Origin: Pyrobaculum sp.
GTDB taxonomy: Archaea; Thermoproteota; Thermoprotei; Thermoproteales; Thermoproteaceae
Assembly: GCA_020833205.1 (NCBI GenBank)
Contig: JAJHQT010000034.1
Location: 1-8,842, forward strand
Direction: 5' to 3'
Length of the DNA: 8,842 bases
Under the pieces are notes generated by a model. The model saw only the letters and a program-made list of their open reading frames with translations. It did not search any database and was not told the DNA's origin. Shown piece after piece: positions 1 to 6,413 of this stretch. Both the position numbers and the translations under genes were made by a program. Position 1 is the stretch's first letter. Each line of letters starts with the position of its first letter.

Positions 1-660
1 GTTTTGTCTGGCGTCTTCCTTGCGCTTAACTGGATCTTCCTCTTCTACGCCACAGCCCTTATGCCGGTGTCCACCGCCGTTATGATCTACTATGCAGGCC
101 CTATAATGGCCAGCGTCTACATGCACTTCCTTGGCGAGAAAATGCAGAAGCTAAAGTTTCTAGCCTTGTTGATCTCGTTCGTGGGCGTAGCCTTGCTAGT
201 GGGGTATGCTAGCTATGTTACGCCCCTAGGCCTCTTGTTCGCAGTGTTGAGCGCCGCGTTTTATGCGGCGCTTATAGTTACCAGCAAGCTCTCCACAAGC
301 CGCACGGCGCCTATCTACTTGGTCCTATGCCAGACGTCCGTGGCAACGCTTTTCACAGCGCCCTTCCTGGCTATGTACAGGTTTGAGGCGACCCCCTCCG
401 CCTTGGCCGCGGCGTTTACAGCCGCTACGGTGAACACCTTGTTGGCGTTGTTTCTGTGGTACGATGCGTTGCGCAGAATCACGGTGCAGCTGGCGTCGGC
501 GCTCAGCTATCTAGATCCAGTTTATGCGTCTGTCTTTGCCTTCCTGTTTCTGGGCCAGGCACCGTCGCAGTGGACCGCCGTCGGCGGAGCTCTAGTGATT
601 TTGGGGGGCATAATGTCGATTTATGCAGAGACCCAGGCGAATAAATATATAAATCGATAA
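1..660 (+). CDS. EamA/DMT-family membrane transporter, 3' part (5' end outside window)
   Basis: This is an integral membrane protein of the drug/metabolite transporter superfamily (10 TMS, two EamA repeats). The frame is open from the first base and 219 residues are visible, against roughly 280-300 for the family, so the first one or two helices lie outside the window. About eight hydrophobic segments can be seen, near residues 3-20, 24-45, 51-69, 75-93, 104-124, 133-151, 160-184 and 190-208. The first repeat ends with the family-like stretch [16 protein letters not shown] followed by FLGEK. The second ends with [19 protein letters not shown] and a glycine-rich last helix. A TTG at 4 is an unlikely start because it would remove the front of the first repeat. 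Substrate cannot be inferred, since EamA members export or import amino acids, sugars, nucleotides and other metabolites. The gene ends 13 bp before the uL14 start and carries that gene's probable TATA box. Confidence 0.85.
   Translation, partial: VLSGVFLALNWIFLFYATALMPVSTAVMIYYAGPIMASVYMHFLGEKMQKLKFLALLISFVGVALLVGYASYVTPLGLLFAVLSAAFYAALIVTSKLSTSRTAPIYLVLCQTSVATLFTAPFLAMYRFEATPSALAAAFTAATVNTLLALFLWYDALRRITVQLASALSYLDPVYASVFAFLFLGQAPSQWTAVGGALVILGGIMSIYAETQANKYINR
644..653 (+). promoter_or_regulatory. TATA box for uL14 gene
   Basis: AATATATAAA is centred about 25 bp upstream of the ATG at 674, the spacing expected for a leaderless archaeal transcript. It lies inside the last codons of the transporter gene, so uL14 can be transcribed independently of it. 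Confidence 0.6.
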
Positions 661-673
661 AAAGCTGGCGTCT

Positions 674-1108
674 ATGGCAAAGCGCGGCGGCAAGAGAACA
701 GTAGGCGTGCCGTATAGATTCCACGTGACGCCTGGCATCTTCATGAACAGCTTAGTGCCCGTCGCCGACAATTCCGGCGCTAAGCTCGTCCGCGTCATAG
801 GCGTCGTGGGACACCACTCCCGGACTGTACACAGGAGGATTCCAGGCGCCGGCGTCGGCGATATGGTCGTCGTTGTTGTGAGGGAGGGCAAGCCGGAGCT
901 TAGAAAACAGATATTTAGAGCGATAGTGGTGAGGCAGAGGAGACCCTTTAGGAGGCCAGACGGCACGTGGGTCGCCTTTGAGGACAACGCTGTGGTGATA
1001 GTAACGCCTGAGGGCGACCCCAAGGGTTCTGAGATACACGGCCCCGTGGCCATGGAGGCCGCCCTCCGCTGGCCTACCATTGCGAATTTAGCCTCCATAA
1101 TAGTATAG
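674..1108 (+). CDS. rpl14: Large ribosomal subunit protein uL14 (L14, archaeal type)
   Basis: uL14 is a core protein of the 50S subunit. It binds 23S rRNA near the factor-binding region and contributes to intersubunit bridges. The 144-residue product has the archaeal/eukaryotic features: a basic N-terminal extension (MAKRGGKR), the beta-barrel stretch [20 protein letters not shown] at about 26-45, and the L14 signature at about 83-110 (AIVV, nine residues, DG, then an aromatic, N and V-I ending). The usual archaeal length is 130-145. The ATG at 674 follows a TATA box by about 25 bp and has no leader, which supports this start. In many archaea L14 sits in the long S10-spc ribosomal cluster. 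Here it stands alone between a transporter and two unknown genes, consistent with dispersed ribosomal clusters in Thermoproteales. The downstream 1109-1166 gap contains only T/pyrimidine-rich sequence and the next promoter. Confidence 0.97.
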   Translation: MAKRGGKRTVGVPYRFHVTPGIFMNSLVPVADNSGAKLVRVIGVVGHHSRTVHRRIPGAGVGDMVVVVVREGKPELRKQIFRAIVVRQRRPFRRPDGTWVAFEDNAVVIVTPEGDPKGSEIHGPVAMEAALRWPTIANLASIIV

Positions 1109-1148
1109 TTTTGGGTCACCCCCACCTGCCTTCTTCTTAGCTACTGGA

Positions 1149-1157
1149 CTTTTATCA
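1149..1157 (+). promoter_or_regulatory. Weak TATA-like box for the small unknown operon
   Basis: CTTTTATCA is centred about 25-29 bp upstream of GTG codons at 1176 and 1182. It is a poor match to a TATA box and is supported mainly by spacing. Confidence 0.35.
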
Positions 1158-1181
1158 TGTTGTAGTGTGTTTCGTGTGATT

Positions 1182-1502
1182 GTGTCTGAACTCGAGGTGT
1201 TGATACCTAAATTAACAAGATTAACTCCGCTTAAAAAGGCGGCGGCGTTATATAAACTACGTTCTGTCTTAGATGAGGAGAGCTTTAGACACTTAGCTGC
1301 GTTGTTGGCTGTGGATCTAAGCAGGGGGGAGAATCCCAAAAGATGGGTTCCTCTAGATTCGGTAGAGGAAGTGTCGACAGAGCACTGGATCCTCGCCGAA
1401 GAGCAACTTGAAGTATATGACGACGCATTACAAGTTATAGAGGACGACGAGTATGTAGGTAAGAGGGTGGTAGAGAGGGTATGGAGGTCGAGTATATTAT
1501 AG
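1182..1502 (+). CDS. Unrecognised small acidic/helical protein, first gene of a two-gene operon
   Basis: I do not recognise this family. The product from GTG 1182 is about 106 residues beginning MSELEVLIPKLTRLTP. It has no signal peptide, membrane segment or metal-binding cysteine cluster. It appears mostly helical: KKAAALYKLRSVLDEE, then ESFRHLAALLAVDLSRG, then a C-terminal half rich in Asp/Glu (LQVIEDDEYVGKRVVERVW). GTG codons at 1167, 1176 and 1182 are all in frame. A TATA-like element near 1153 would place transcription start near 1178, and no Shine-Dalgarno is visible, so 1182 or 1176 is preferred and 1167 would lie upstream of the transcript. The last 22 bp overlap the next gene in another frame, implying co-transcription and perhaps partner proteins. 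The coding strand is richer in A and in AGA/ATA-type codons than uL14. Identity and role unknown. Confidence 0.7.
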   Translation: MSELEVLIPKLTRLTPLKKAAALYKLRSVLDEESFRHLAALLAVDLSRGENPKRWVPLDSVEEVSTEHWILAEEQLEVYDDALQVIEDDEYVGKRVVERVWRSSIL

Positions 1503-1846
1503 AGAAGCTCGGCGAGTATCTCGGCGGCATAGACGTAGACAAGGTGAAAAAGACGCTCAAGAACAAATCCACAGGCGTCGAGAAGTTGATAGGAATACCG
1601 ATAAGTGGAGACGAAGACTTAGAAGGACTCGAGTGTCTAAGAATTAAGGCGTTTATCGACGCCTACGAAGAGGAGGAGAAAAGACTTATTACCCTCTATA
1701 GAGAACTCAAAACAAGCGGAGTAGCGCCAAGCGATATGACATCACTGAAGAATAAGATAAGACGAATCAGAAAACAGCTACATGCATATAAGGAGATGGA
1801 GAAAAGATGTCAAACACGCCAGGCTTCTCAAGGTGTCGACAAGTAG
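1481..1846 (+). CDS. Unrecognised 121-residue helical protein, second gene of operon
   Basis: I do not recognise this family. The 121-residue product starts at an ATG 22 bp inside the previous gene, so the pair is almost certainly one transcription unit. The N-terminal third is a helix plus a lysine-rich segment (DVDKVKKTLKNKSTGVEKL). The middle has a short strand-like GIPISGDED. The C-terminal half is strongly charged and predicted helical, with heptad-like stretches (FIDAYEEEEKRLITLYREL and SLKNKIRRIRKQLHAYKEME), suggesting a helical hairpin or short coiled coil. There is one cysteine near residue 53 and one near 111, and no membrane segment. The length and helical build vaguely resemble small replication or transcription accessory subunits, but no motif supports naming one. 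The convergent ahcY gene ends 95 bp further on, with a C/D box sRNA between them on the other strand. Confidence 0.7.
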   Translation: MEVEYIIEKLGEYLGGIDVDKVKKTLKNKSTGVEKLIGIPISGDEDLEGLECLRIKAFIDAYEEEEKRLITLYRELKTSGVAPSDMTSLKNKIRRIRKQLHAYKEMEKRCQTRQASQGVDK

Positions 1847-1860
1847 AGGTCGCTACAGCC

Positions 1861-1914
1861 ACTCAGGGCAGGTCAGTAACATCACGGAATCAGACCCCAG
1901 AGTTGACATCACAT
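1861..1914 (-). ncRNA. C/D box sRNA (2'-O-methylation guide)
   Basis: Read on the minus strand, the boxes fall in the order and spacing of an archaeal double-guide C/D RNA: C box GTGATGT (1912-1906), 12-nt guide CAACTCTGGGGT (1905-1894), D' box CTGA (1893-1890), 4-nt spacer TTCC, C' box GTGATGT (1885-1879), 12-nt guide TACTGACCTGCC (1878-1867), D box CTGA (1866-1863). Both C-type boxes keep the RUGAUG core needed for the kink-turn and differ from consensus only at the last base. In archaea such RNAs assemble with L7Ae, Nop5 and fibrillarin, and the target nucleotide pairs with the fifth guide base upstream of D or D'. By that rule the targets are ACCCcAGAGTTG and GGCAgGTCAGTA (lower case modified). 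I could not place either in rRNA or tRNA. A TATA-like box about 25 bp upstream suggests its own promoter; read-through from ahcY is also possible. Exact ends are approximate. Confidence 0.8.
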
Positions 1915-1923
1915 GTACATGTG
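1910..1923. repeat. 14-bp perfect palindrome
   Basis: CACATGTACATGTG reads the same on both strands. It overlaps the first bases of the sRNA C box and the probable sRNA transcription start, so it may be a chance consequence of that sequence or a binding site at the sRNA promoter. Nothing else distinguishes the two. Confidence 0.45.
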
Positions 1924-1933
1924 TCTAAGAAGA

Positions 1934-1944
1934 TTAAAATTTTA
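1934..1944 (-). promoter_or_regulatory. TATA-like box for the C/D box sRNA
   Basis: On the minus strand the A/T run TAAAATTTTAA is centred about 26 bp upstream of the C box at 1912, matching the usual archaeal TATA-to-start distance. It includes the ahcY stop codon, so the sRNA promoter would sit exactly at the 3' end of ahcY. Confidence 0.45.
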
Positions 1945-3258
1945 GGTGCCTAGCTCCCACGACGTTATGTAGCGTCTCTGCTCCTCGGTTAACTCCTCTA
2001 TCTCCACTCCCATCGTCTTAAGCTTCAGCCTGGCCACCTCGCGGTCGAGTTCATCTGGCAACTTGTAGACATCTATTGGCAGTTTATTCTTTACAAGGTA
2101 CTCAACGGCTAGTGCTTGGTTGGCAAAAGAGAGGTCCATGACCTCTGAGGGATGTCCCTCTGCGGCTACCAGATTTACCAGCCGTCCCTCGCCTATTAGA
2201 TACACCCGCCTTCCGTTGGGTAAAACGTATTCTTCGAGGTTTGGTCTTATGGTCTTCTTAGCCACCGCCACACGCTCAAGTCCAGCCACGTCTATTTCGA
2301 CGTTGAAATGCCCTGCATTAGCAAGGACGGCGCCGTCTTTCATCTTGAATATGTGGCCTAGGCTTATCGCTCTTATGTTTCCCGTCGCGGTTATAAACAC
2401 ATCGCCTACCTTAGCAGCCTCGTCCATAGGCATAACCTCAAAGCCGTCGAATACCGCCTCTAAAGCTCTGACGGGGTCCACCTCGACTACTATCACTCTC
2501 CTGGCGCCCAGTCCCCTCGCCCTTATGGCGATCCCCCTGCCGACCCAGCCGTAGCCAGCCACCACTACGTTCTTTCCGGCAATGAGCAGATTAGTGGCTC
2601 TCAACACGCCGTCCCAGGTGGACTGGCCTGTGCCGTATCTGTTGTCAAAGAGGTACTTAGTATAGGATTCGTTTACGGCGATTATGGGGTACAGCAACTT
2701 GCCGTCTCTTTTCAAGGCGCGGAGTCTAATAACCCCCGTGGTGGTCTCCTCGGTGCCGCCGCGTATGCCTGCGACAAGTTTTTTACCGTCTATGGGTCCG
2801 GCTACTTCTAGCACGTAGTCAATAGTATGGTCCCGAGCCCCGTGGCCCAGCTTGTGGATAGTTGCCGTCAAGTCGGCTCCGTCGTCTAACGTGATGGTGG
2901 GGTTGAAAGAGAGGGCAAACCCAATTGCGTTGTAGTACTCTCGCTCAGTCATGCCACGCCAAGCGTAGACATGTATACCCTCTTGCGCGAGGGCGGCGGC
3001 GACGTCGTCTTGTGTGGAGAGCGGATTCGAGGGTATAAGTACCACCTCGGCCCCGCCGGCGGCCAGCGTGCGTACTAAGACGCCGGTCTCCTTCGTGACG
3101 TGTAGACACGCCGCAATCCTATGGCCTACCAAAGGCTTCTCTCGCGCAAACCGCTTCCTGATTTCCATAAGCACCGGCATGTTCCTCTCAGCCCAATACA
3201 ACTGTTCCCTGCCCCTATCCGCCAGAGAGGGATCCTTCACGCGGGACTCTTGACTCAT
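1942..3258 (-). CDS. ahcY: S-adenosyl-L-homocysteine hydrolase (adenosylhomocysteinase)
   Basis: This cytosolic NAD-dependent enzyme reversibly hydrolyses S-adenosylhomocysteine to adenosine and homocysteine, removing the product inhibitor of SAM-dependent methyltransferases. The 438-residue product is typical archaeal length. Visible family motifs are [15 protein letters not shown] (51-65), the [14 protein letters not shown] segment (77-90), GGTEETTTG (167-175), [13 protein letters not shown] (205-217), the NAD-binding loop GYGWVGRG (235-242) followed by an acidic strand end (VVEVDP), TATGN (290-294), [10 protein letters not shown] (314-323), and [18 protein letters not shown] (367-384). The C-terminal tail ends YITSWELGT and lacks the animal-type Lys-Tyr ending, as is common in archaeal forms. 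The ATG at 3258 is about 24 bp from a TATA box (leaderless), supporting the start. It is divergent from the B3/B4-domain gene, and a methylation-guide sRNA lies on the same strand just past its stop. Confidence 0.97.
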   Translation of the reverse strand: MSQESRVKDPSLADRGREQLYWAERNMPVLMEIRKRFAREKPLVGHRIAACLHVTKETGVLVRTLAAGGAEVVLIPSNPLSTQDDVAAALAQEGIHVYAWRGMTEREYYNAIGFALSFNPTITLDDGADLTATIHKLGHGARDHTIDYVLEVAGPIDGKKLVAGIRGGTEETTTGVIRLRALKRDGKLLYPIIAVNESYTKYLFDNRYGTGQSTWDGVLRATNLLIAGKNVVVAGYGWVGRGIAIRARGLGARRVIVVEVDPVRALEAVFDGFEVMPMDEAAKVGDVFITATGNIRAISLGHIFKMKDGAVLANAGHFNVEIDVAGLERVAVAKKTIRPNLEEYVLPNGRRVYLIGEGRLVNLVAAEGHPSEVMDLSFANQALAVEYLVKNKLPIDVYKLPDELDREVARLKLKTMGVEIEELTEEQRRYITSWELGT

Positions 3259-3278
3259 CAGCTCTGAAAACTGCCAAC

Positions 3279-3286
3279 TATATAAA
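3279..3286 (-). promoter_or_regulatory. TATA box for ahcY
   Basis: TTTATATA on the minus strand is centred about 24-25 bp before the ahcY ATG, a leaderless arrangement. The 72-bp divergent gap (3259-3330) holds this and the opposing promoter and nothing else I can see. Confidence 0.6.
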
Positions 3287-3304
3287 CTACAGCGTGGCAG
3301 ACAG

Positions 3305-3311
3305 TTTAAAA
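3305..3311 (+). promoter_or_regulatory. TATA box for the B3/B4-domain gene
   Basis: TTTAAAA is centred about 24 bp before the ATG at 3331, implying a leaderless mRNA. Confidence 0.55.
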
Positions 3312-3330
3312 CATTTACGTATCTTAATCC

Positions 3331-3999
3331 ATGTCTCTCTCCATAGTGAACGAGGTGAAAGAATTAGGCGTTTTCGTGGCGTATGACGTAATAACGGGCA
3401 TAGACAACACAAAGTACCCAGCAGAGCTGGAAGACGAAATAAATAGGGCAGTTGCAGAGGTGCGGCAGACGCTCTCGCTTGACACGTTAAAAGACCATCC
3501 GGTTATAAGGGCATATCGCGATTTCTACTGGAGGGTCCTTGGCATAGATCCAACCAAGCAAAGACCCGCCCAAGAGGCCCTCTTGAGAAGAGTGTTGCGG
3601 GGGGAGCCGTTGCCCAAGATAAACCCTGTAGTAGACGCGGGAAACGCCGCCTCGATAAAGTTCGTCGTCCCAATAGGGCTCTACGACTTGGCTAAGATAC
3701 GCGGCGGCCAGCTCCGCATTAGGCCGTCGAGGAGGGGGGAGGTGTTCCACCCAATCGGCGGCTCGCCCTACGAACTAGACAACCAGATCGTGTTGGCGTC
3801 TGACGGCCAAATCCTCCACGTCTACCCCTACAGAGACAGTGTCGAGACAAAGATAGACCTCTCCACAAGAGACGTCTTGGTGGTTGTGGCTGGGGTTCCC
3901 GGCGTTGAGGAGAGGCGGCTTGTGGAGACCGCATATTACCTCAGGAGACTTCTTTCGACGCTTGGGGGCAGAGCCGTGGACGAGGTCAAGCTTGTCTAG
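3331..3999 (+). CDS. Stand-alone B3/B4 tRNA-binding-domain protein
   Basis: The product resembles the B3/B4 (editing) domain of phenylalanyl-tRNA synthetase beta subunit, found alone in many archaea and bacteria (Pfam B3_4). In PheRS this domain hydrolyses mischarged Tyr-tRNA-Phe. For stand-alone forms a trans-editing or tRNA/amino-acid-binding role is inferred and not shown here. Of 222 residues, the N-terminal ~70 form a lead-in ([15 protein letters not shown], then [14 protein letters not shown]). The domain core follows: [20 protein letters not shown] (76-95), the hallmark [20 protein letters not shown] (97-116), [20 protein letters not shown] (118-137) and FHPIGG (139-144). The length fits known stand-alone members. 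The ATG at 3331 sits at leaderless distance from a TATA box. The gene ends against the convergent P-loop gene, and the two stop codons share the palindrome CTAG at 3996-3999. Confidence 0.88.
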   Translation: MSLSIVNEVKELGVFVAYDVITGIDNTKYPAELEDEINRAVAEVRQTLSLDTLKDHPVIRAYRDFYWRVLGIDPTKQRPAQEALLRRVLRGEPLPKINPVVDAGNAASIKFVVPIGLYDLAKIRGGQLRIRPSRRGEVFHPIGGSPYELDNQIVLASDGQILHVYPYRDSVETKIDLSTRDVLVVVAGVPGVEERRLVETAYYLRRLLSTLGGRAVDEVKLV

Positions 4000-5294
4000 A
4001 AGCGCTGTAGGAAGGCGTCTACAAGCTCTTTAACGGAAGGCCCCTCCAGCACTTTCAGCCTCCAGCTCACTCTTGCAATTGGCTTATCTATCTTCACAAC
4101 TTTTTCAATTTTTGCAAGAGTCGCTATCAACACAGCATCCGCCTCCACCCGCCTAATGGTCTCTTCAAGGTCTTTCTTCTGCTCAGGCGTATAGCCCAGA
4201 CTGGGGAGGACAGGGCCTGTTCCGTATTCCTCGTAGACCTTCTTAATCACGCCGACGGCGTGCGGCCTGGGGTCCACCACCTCAGCGCCGTACTTAACGG
4301 CGGCGACGTAGCCGGCGGCGTAGGGCAAGCCGCCGTGCGTCACGGTGGGCGCGTCTTCGATTACGAGGACGCGTTTACCCGCTATGTCTCTGTCCACATA
4401 CACCTCTAGGTCGGCCTTTGTGACCGTGGCCCTCGGGTTAACTCTCTTTATGTTGGCCACCACCTTTTCGACGTTTTCTCTCTTGGCCTCGCTAACCTTG
4501 GTGATAATAACCGCGTCTGCAAGGCGCAGATTCACCTCCCCTGGGAAGGACCCCACCTCGTGGCCTGCTCTCATCGCGTCGGTGACCACAACCATGAAGT
4601 TAGGTCTGAAGAAGGGGAAGTCGTTGTTGCCGCCGTCCCACAGCAACACGTCGCCGAGCCGTTCCGCCTCCTTCAGCACTTGGCCGTAATCCACGCCGGC
4701 TAACACGGGGATGCCCATCTCCACGTACTGTTCGTACTCCTCCCGCTCCTCGAAGGTGAGTTTGTCTAAGTCCTCCGGCTTTCTGAAGACTTCGACTACG
4801 CTTTCCTCAAGTTCGCGATACGGCATGGGGTGTCTAACCGTGACTACCTTAAGCCCCCTAGACGCGAGTTCACGCACAACTTCTCTAGATACCGAGGATT
4901 TGCCTGCGCCCGTCCGCGTCGCTGTGACTGCAATTACCGGCTTTATGGAGTCGAGGTACGTATCGTTGGGTCCATGGATCTTGAAAGAGGCGCCGCTGGC
5001 GAGAACTGCAGATATTATGTGGCCAACTTCCTCGTACAGCAAGTCGCTGTAGGCGAGCACGGCCTCGTCGATTCGTAATTCCTTCAAGAGACGGGTGAGC
5101 TCTTCGTAACTCTTCCAAGTATAAACAGGTATGCCCTCGGGCACGCCTGACAAAGAAGGGGGGTATCGTCGGTTTGGTATAGGTATTTGCGTCATGAGAA
5201 AAGCCACTACTCTATACTCCTTAGACCACCTGTATACCGTGTTAAACACGTGGAAATCCCTCCCCGCGGCTCCGATTATTGCGACTCTGCGCAT
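3996..5294 (-). CDS. Cyclic 2,3-diphosphoglycerate synthetase-family P-loop protein (COG2403-like)
   Basis: The protein has an N-terminal Rossmann-like segment (MRRVAIIGAAGRDFHVFNTV) and a second P-loop domain with Walker A TATRTGAGKSSVSR, followed by RHPMPY, WDGGNNDFPFF and VVVTDAMRAGHE. This is the build of archaeal cyclic 2,3-diphosphoglycerate synthetase relatives, often annotated only as predicted GTPase. The characterised methanogen enzyme closes 2,3-diphosphoglycerate to the cyclic thermoprotective solute using ATP; whether this homologue does so is inference. From the second ATG (5294) it is 432 residues. The upstream ATG at 5306 would add four residues (MWQN). I prefer 5294 because it lies about 25 bp from the TATA box, while 5306 would precede the transcript start, and because the family motif begins immediately. 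The C-terminal third (DPRPHAVGVIKKVYEEYGTG onward) also fits the family. Convergent with the B3/B4 gene, divergent from the phosphoesterase. Confidence 0.8.
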   Translation of the reverse strand: MRRVAIIGAAGRDFHVFNTVYRWSKEYRVVAFLMTQIPIPNRRYPPSLSGVPEGIPVYTWKSYEELTRLLKELRIDEAVLAYSDLLYEEVGHIISAVLASGASFKIHGPNDTYLDSIKPVIAVTATRTGAGKSSVSREVVRELASRGLKVVTVRHPMPYRELEESVVEVFRKPEDLDKLTFEEREEYEQYVEMGIPVLAGVDYGQVLKEAERLGDVLLWDGGNNDFPFFRPNFMVVVTDAMRAGHEVGSFPGEVNLRLADAVIITKVSEAKRENVEKVVANIKRVNPRATVTKADLEVYVDRDIAGKRVLVIEDAPTVTHGGLPYAAGYVAAVKYGAEVVDPRPHAVGVIKKVYEEYGTGPVLPSLGYTPEQKKDLEETIRRVEADAVLIATLAKIEKVVKIDKPIARVSWRLKVLEGPSVKELVDAFLQRF

Positions 5295-5312
5295 GTTTTG
5301 CCACATCCGCCC

Positions 5313-5322
5313 TCTATTTATA
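5313..5322 (-). promoter_or_regulatory. TATA box for the cDPG-synthetase-family gene
   Basis: TATAAATA on the minus strand is centred about 24 bp upstream of the ATG at 5294 but only about 12 bp from the ATG at 5306. This decides the start in favour of 5294. Confidence 0.6.
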
Positions 5323-5341
5323 TATTGCTAAATAGACTACA

Positions 5342-5350
5342 TTTTAAAAA
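5342..5350 (+). promoter_or_regulatory. TATA-like box for the metallophosphoesterase gene
   Basis: TTTTAAAAA is centred about 24 bp before the GTG at 5370, implying a leaderless transcript and excluding the longer upstream open frame that begins at 5187. Confidence 0.55.
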
Positions 5351-5369
5351 CCTCAGCGGGACATGTGCC

Positions 5370-5978
5370 GTGTTTGTCTTCGGCGACGTCCACATAGGCT
5401 CGCGCCACTCCAGGCTACAAGAGCTGAGAAGTTGTCTAAAGCGGCTTAACCCAGACGAGGTGGTGGTGACGGGAGACCTCTTTGACGACCAGTACAGGGG
5501 GGTAAGCCGTGACGAGGCGCTACGCCTAATAAAGAAGGCCATGGAGATCCTACAGATCCAGCCACAGAGGCTCTACATAGCCTTCAGCAGATCTTCACAC
5601 GACCCCCAACTCCCCGGCCCTCTTACAGAGAGGATAAACCGCACTGAGGTAGTCGCGTACAACGGGGAGATATTCATCGATGGCAACCCGAGAGTCGTTG
5701 TGACGCACGGCGACGGGGCTGTTAGAAACGGCGTAGTGGCCTATCTGGTTGATCTCATAAAAAGGGGTCAGTTAGGCACATGGCTAAGGAGGAGGCTGGG
5801 GTTAGGAGACGACGTTTGGCTCCTCTACGGCCACAGCCATGTGCCGCATGTGGACGAGAGGTTGAAGATACTCAACCCAGGCCCGTGGAAGATCTACGGC
5901 GTGAGAAGGATAAGAGGCGATGTGTATCAACTACCTTCGGCCAAGCCTCTCTGCCAGCCAGATCTCCAACATACCTAA
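5370..5978 (+). CDS. Calcineurin-like metallophosphoesterase
   Basis: This is a small two-metal phosphoesterase of the calcineurin/Mre11 superfamily, 202 residues from the GTG at 5370. The metal-ligand motifs appear in order: FGDVHIG (D6, H8), VTGDLFDD (D36), SSHD (H77), VTHGD (H113) and YGHSHVPH (H155, H157). The usual GNHD motif reads SSHD, so the Asn that normally helps bind the second metal is Ser76. The frame stays open upstream to 5187, but that part overlaps the divergent gene and its promoter. The GTG lies about 24 bp after a TATA-like box and places the first motif at the N-terminus, as in relatives. No signal peptide or membrane segment is seen, so it is cytosolic. Substrate is unknown; it could act on nucleotides, phosphoproteins or nucleic acid. 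The last 48 bp overlap the convergent 160-residue gene. Confidence 0.88.
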   Translation: MFVFGDVHIGSRHSRLQELRSCLKRLNPDEVVVTGDLFDDQYRGVSRDEALRLIKKAMEILQIQPQRLYIAFSRSSHDPQLPGPLTERINRTEVVAYNGEIFIDGNPRVVVTHGDGAVRNGVVAYLVDLIKRGQLGTWLRRRLGLGDDVWLLYGHSHVPHVDERLKILNPGPWKIYGVRRIRGDVYQLPSAKPLCQPDLQHT

Positions 5979-6413
5979 GGCCTCCGGCAGACGCCCCAGA
6001 CTTACTACTTCTCTCTGATACGTCTCGCCCCCTAGACATCTCTGCCACATCACACGATACGTCACATTACCTCTGGCCACACGCCTCACATTCTCTAGAT
6101 TCAGCTCCTCCGGATTCACCACGGCCCCCGGCCCTGCGTAGGCCAGGCGGTGGGCGTAGCCGACGTATAAAACCTCCCCCCGTGCGTTGGACAAGACGCG
6201 TGAAATCGTAGTCTTTCTACACGTCGGCATATTCAGTAGCCTGACTCTATACCCCATCTTTGCGACAAGGGCGCCCAACACAGCGAACTGATAGGAGGAT
6301 CCAGGCGGAGGAGGCACCACTGTGACTTCTCCAAGTGGGTTGGAGACGTCGAAAAGTAGATAAGTGCGGAAGTCGTAGAGTATATATCTTCCCGGCACTT
6401 CGCCGAGGATCAT
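5931..6413 (-). CDS. Unrecognised 160-residue protein, coupled to the thioredoxin-fold gene
   Basis: I do not recognise this family. The 160-residue product starts MILGEVPGRYILYDFRTYLL, an aromatic, strand-like N-terminus, followed by a proline run (VVPPPPGSS, 32-40), a helix-strand pair (YQFAVLGALVAKMGYRVRLL, 41-60), GEVLYVGYAHRLAYAG (79-94) and a C-terminal helix (LPEALGMLEIWLAERL). Cysteines are at 65 and 126; there is no signal peptide or convincing membrane helix. Its ATG overlaps the stop of the upstream thioredoxin-fold gene as ATGA, so translation is coupled and a shared process, perhaps thiol chemistry involving the two cysteines, is plausible but unproven. The helix-strand part weakly recalls the tRNA-splicing endonuclease fold, though no catalytic triad is evident. 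A broken inverted copy of its first ~23 codons lies at 6970-7077. Its 3' end overlaps the convergent phosphoesterase by 48 bp. Confidence 0.75.
   Translation of the reverse strand: MILGEVPGRYILYDFRTYLLFDVSNPLGEVTVVPPPPGSSYQFAVLGALVAKMGYRVRLLNMPTCRKTTISRVLSNARGEVLYVGYAHRLAYAGPGAVVNPEELNLENVRRVARGNVTYRVMWQRCLGGETYQREVVSLGRLPEALGMLEIWLAERLGRR

Noticed and set aside
592..1125. Long minus-strand open frame opposite uL14
   Set aside because: It is the antisense shadow of a conserved ribosomal protein gene, with low-complexity Thr/Pro-rich content.
1481..1846. GINS-type replication subunit
   Set aside because: The small size and helical C-terminal half are compatible, but no diagnostic motif is visible and the likeness is too general.
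1910..1923. Palindrome as a repressor operator or rho-independent terminator
   Set aside because: Without a loop it would make a poor terminator, and it overlaps the sRNA C box and transcription start. No second copy elsewhere in the window supports an operator.
3237..3266. C box-like CTGATGA at the ahcY start on the minus strand
   Set aside because: No D' or D box (CTGA) follows at guide spacing, the first base is not a purine, and the site overlaps the ahcY start codon.
5187..5369. Open frame extending the phosphoesterase 61 codons upstream
   Set aside because: It covers the divergent gene's start and both promoters. The GTG at 5370 has a properly spaced TATA-like box and begins right at the first metal motif.
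5931..6413. tRNA-splicing endonuclease subunit
   Set aside because: A helix followed by MGYRVRLL and a later AHRLAYAG loosely recall the EndA fold, but a convincing Tyr-His-Lys catalytic set is not in place, so the gene is left unnamed.
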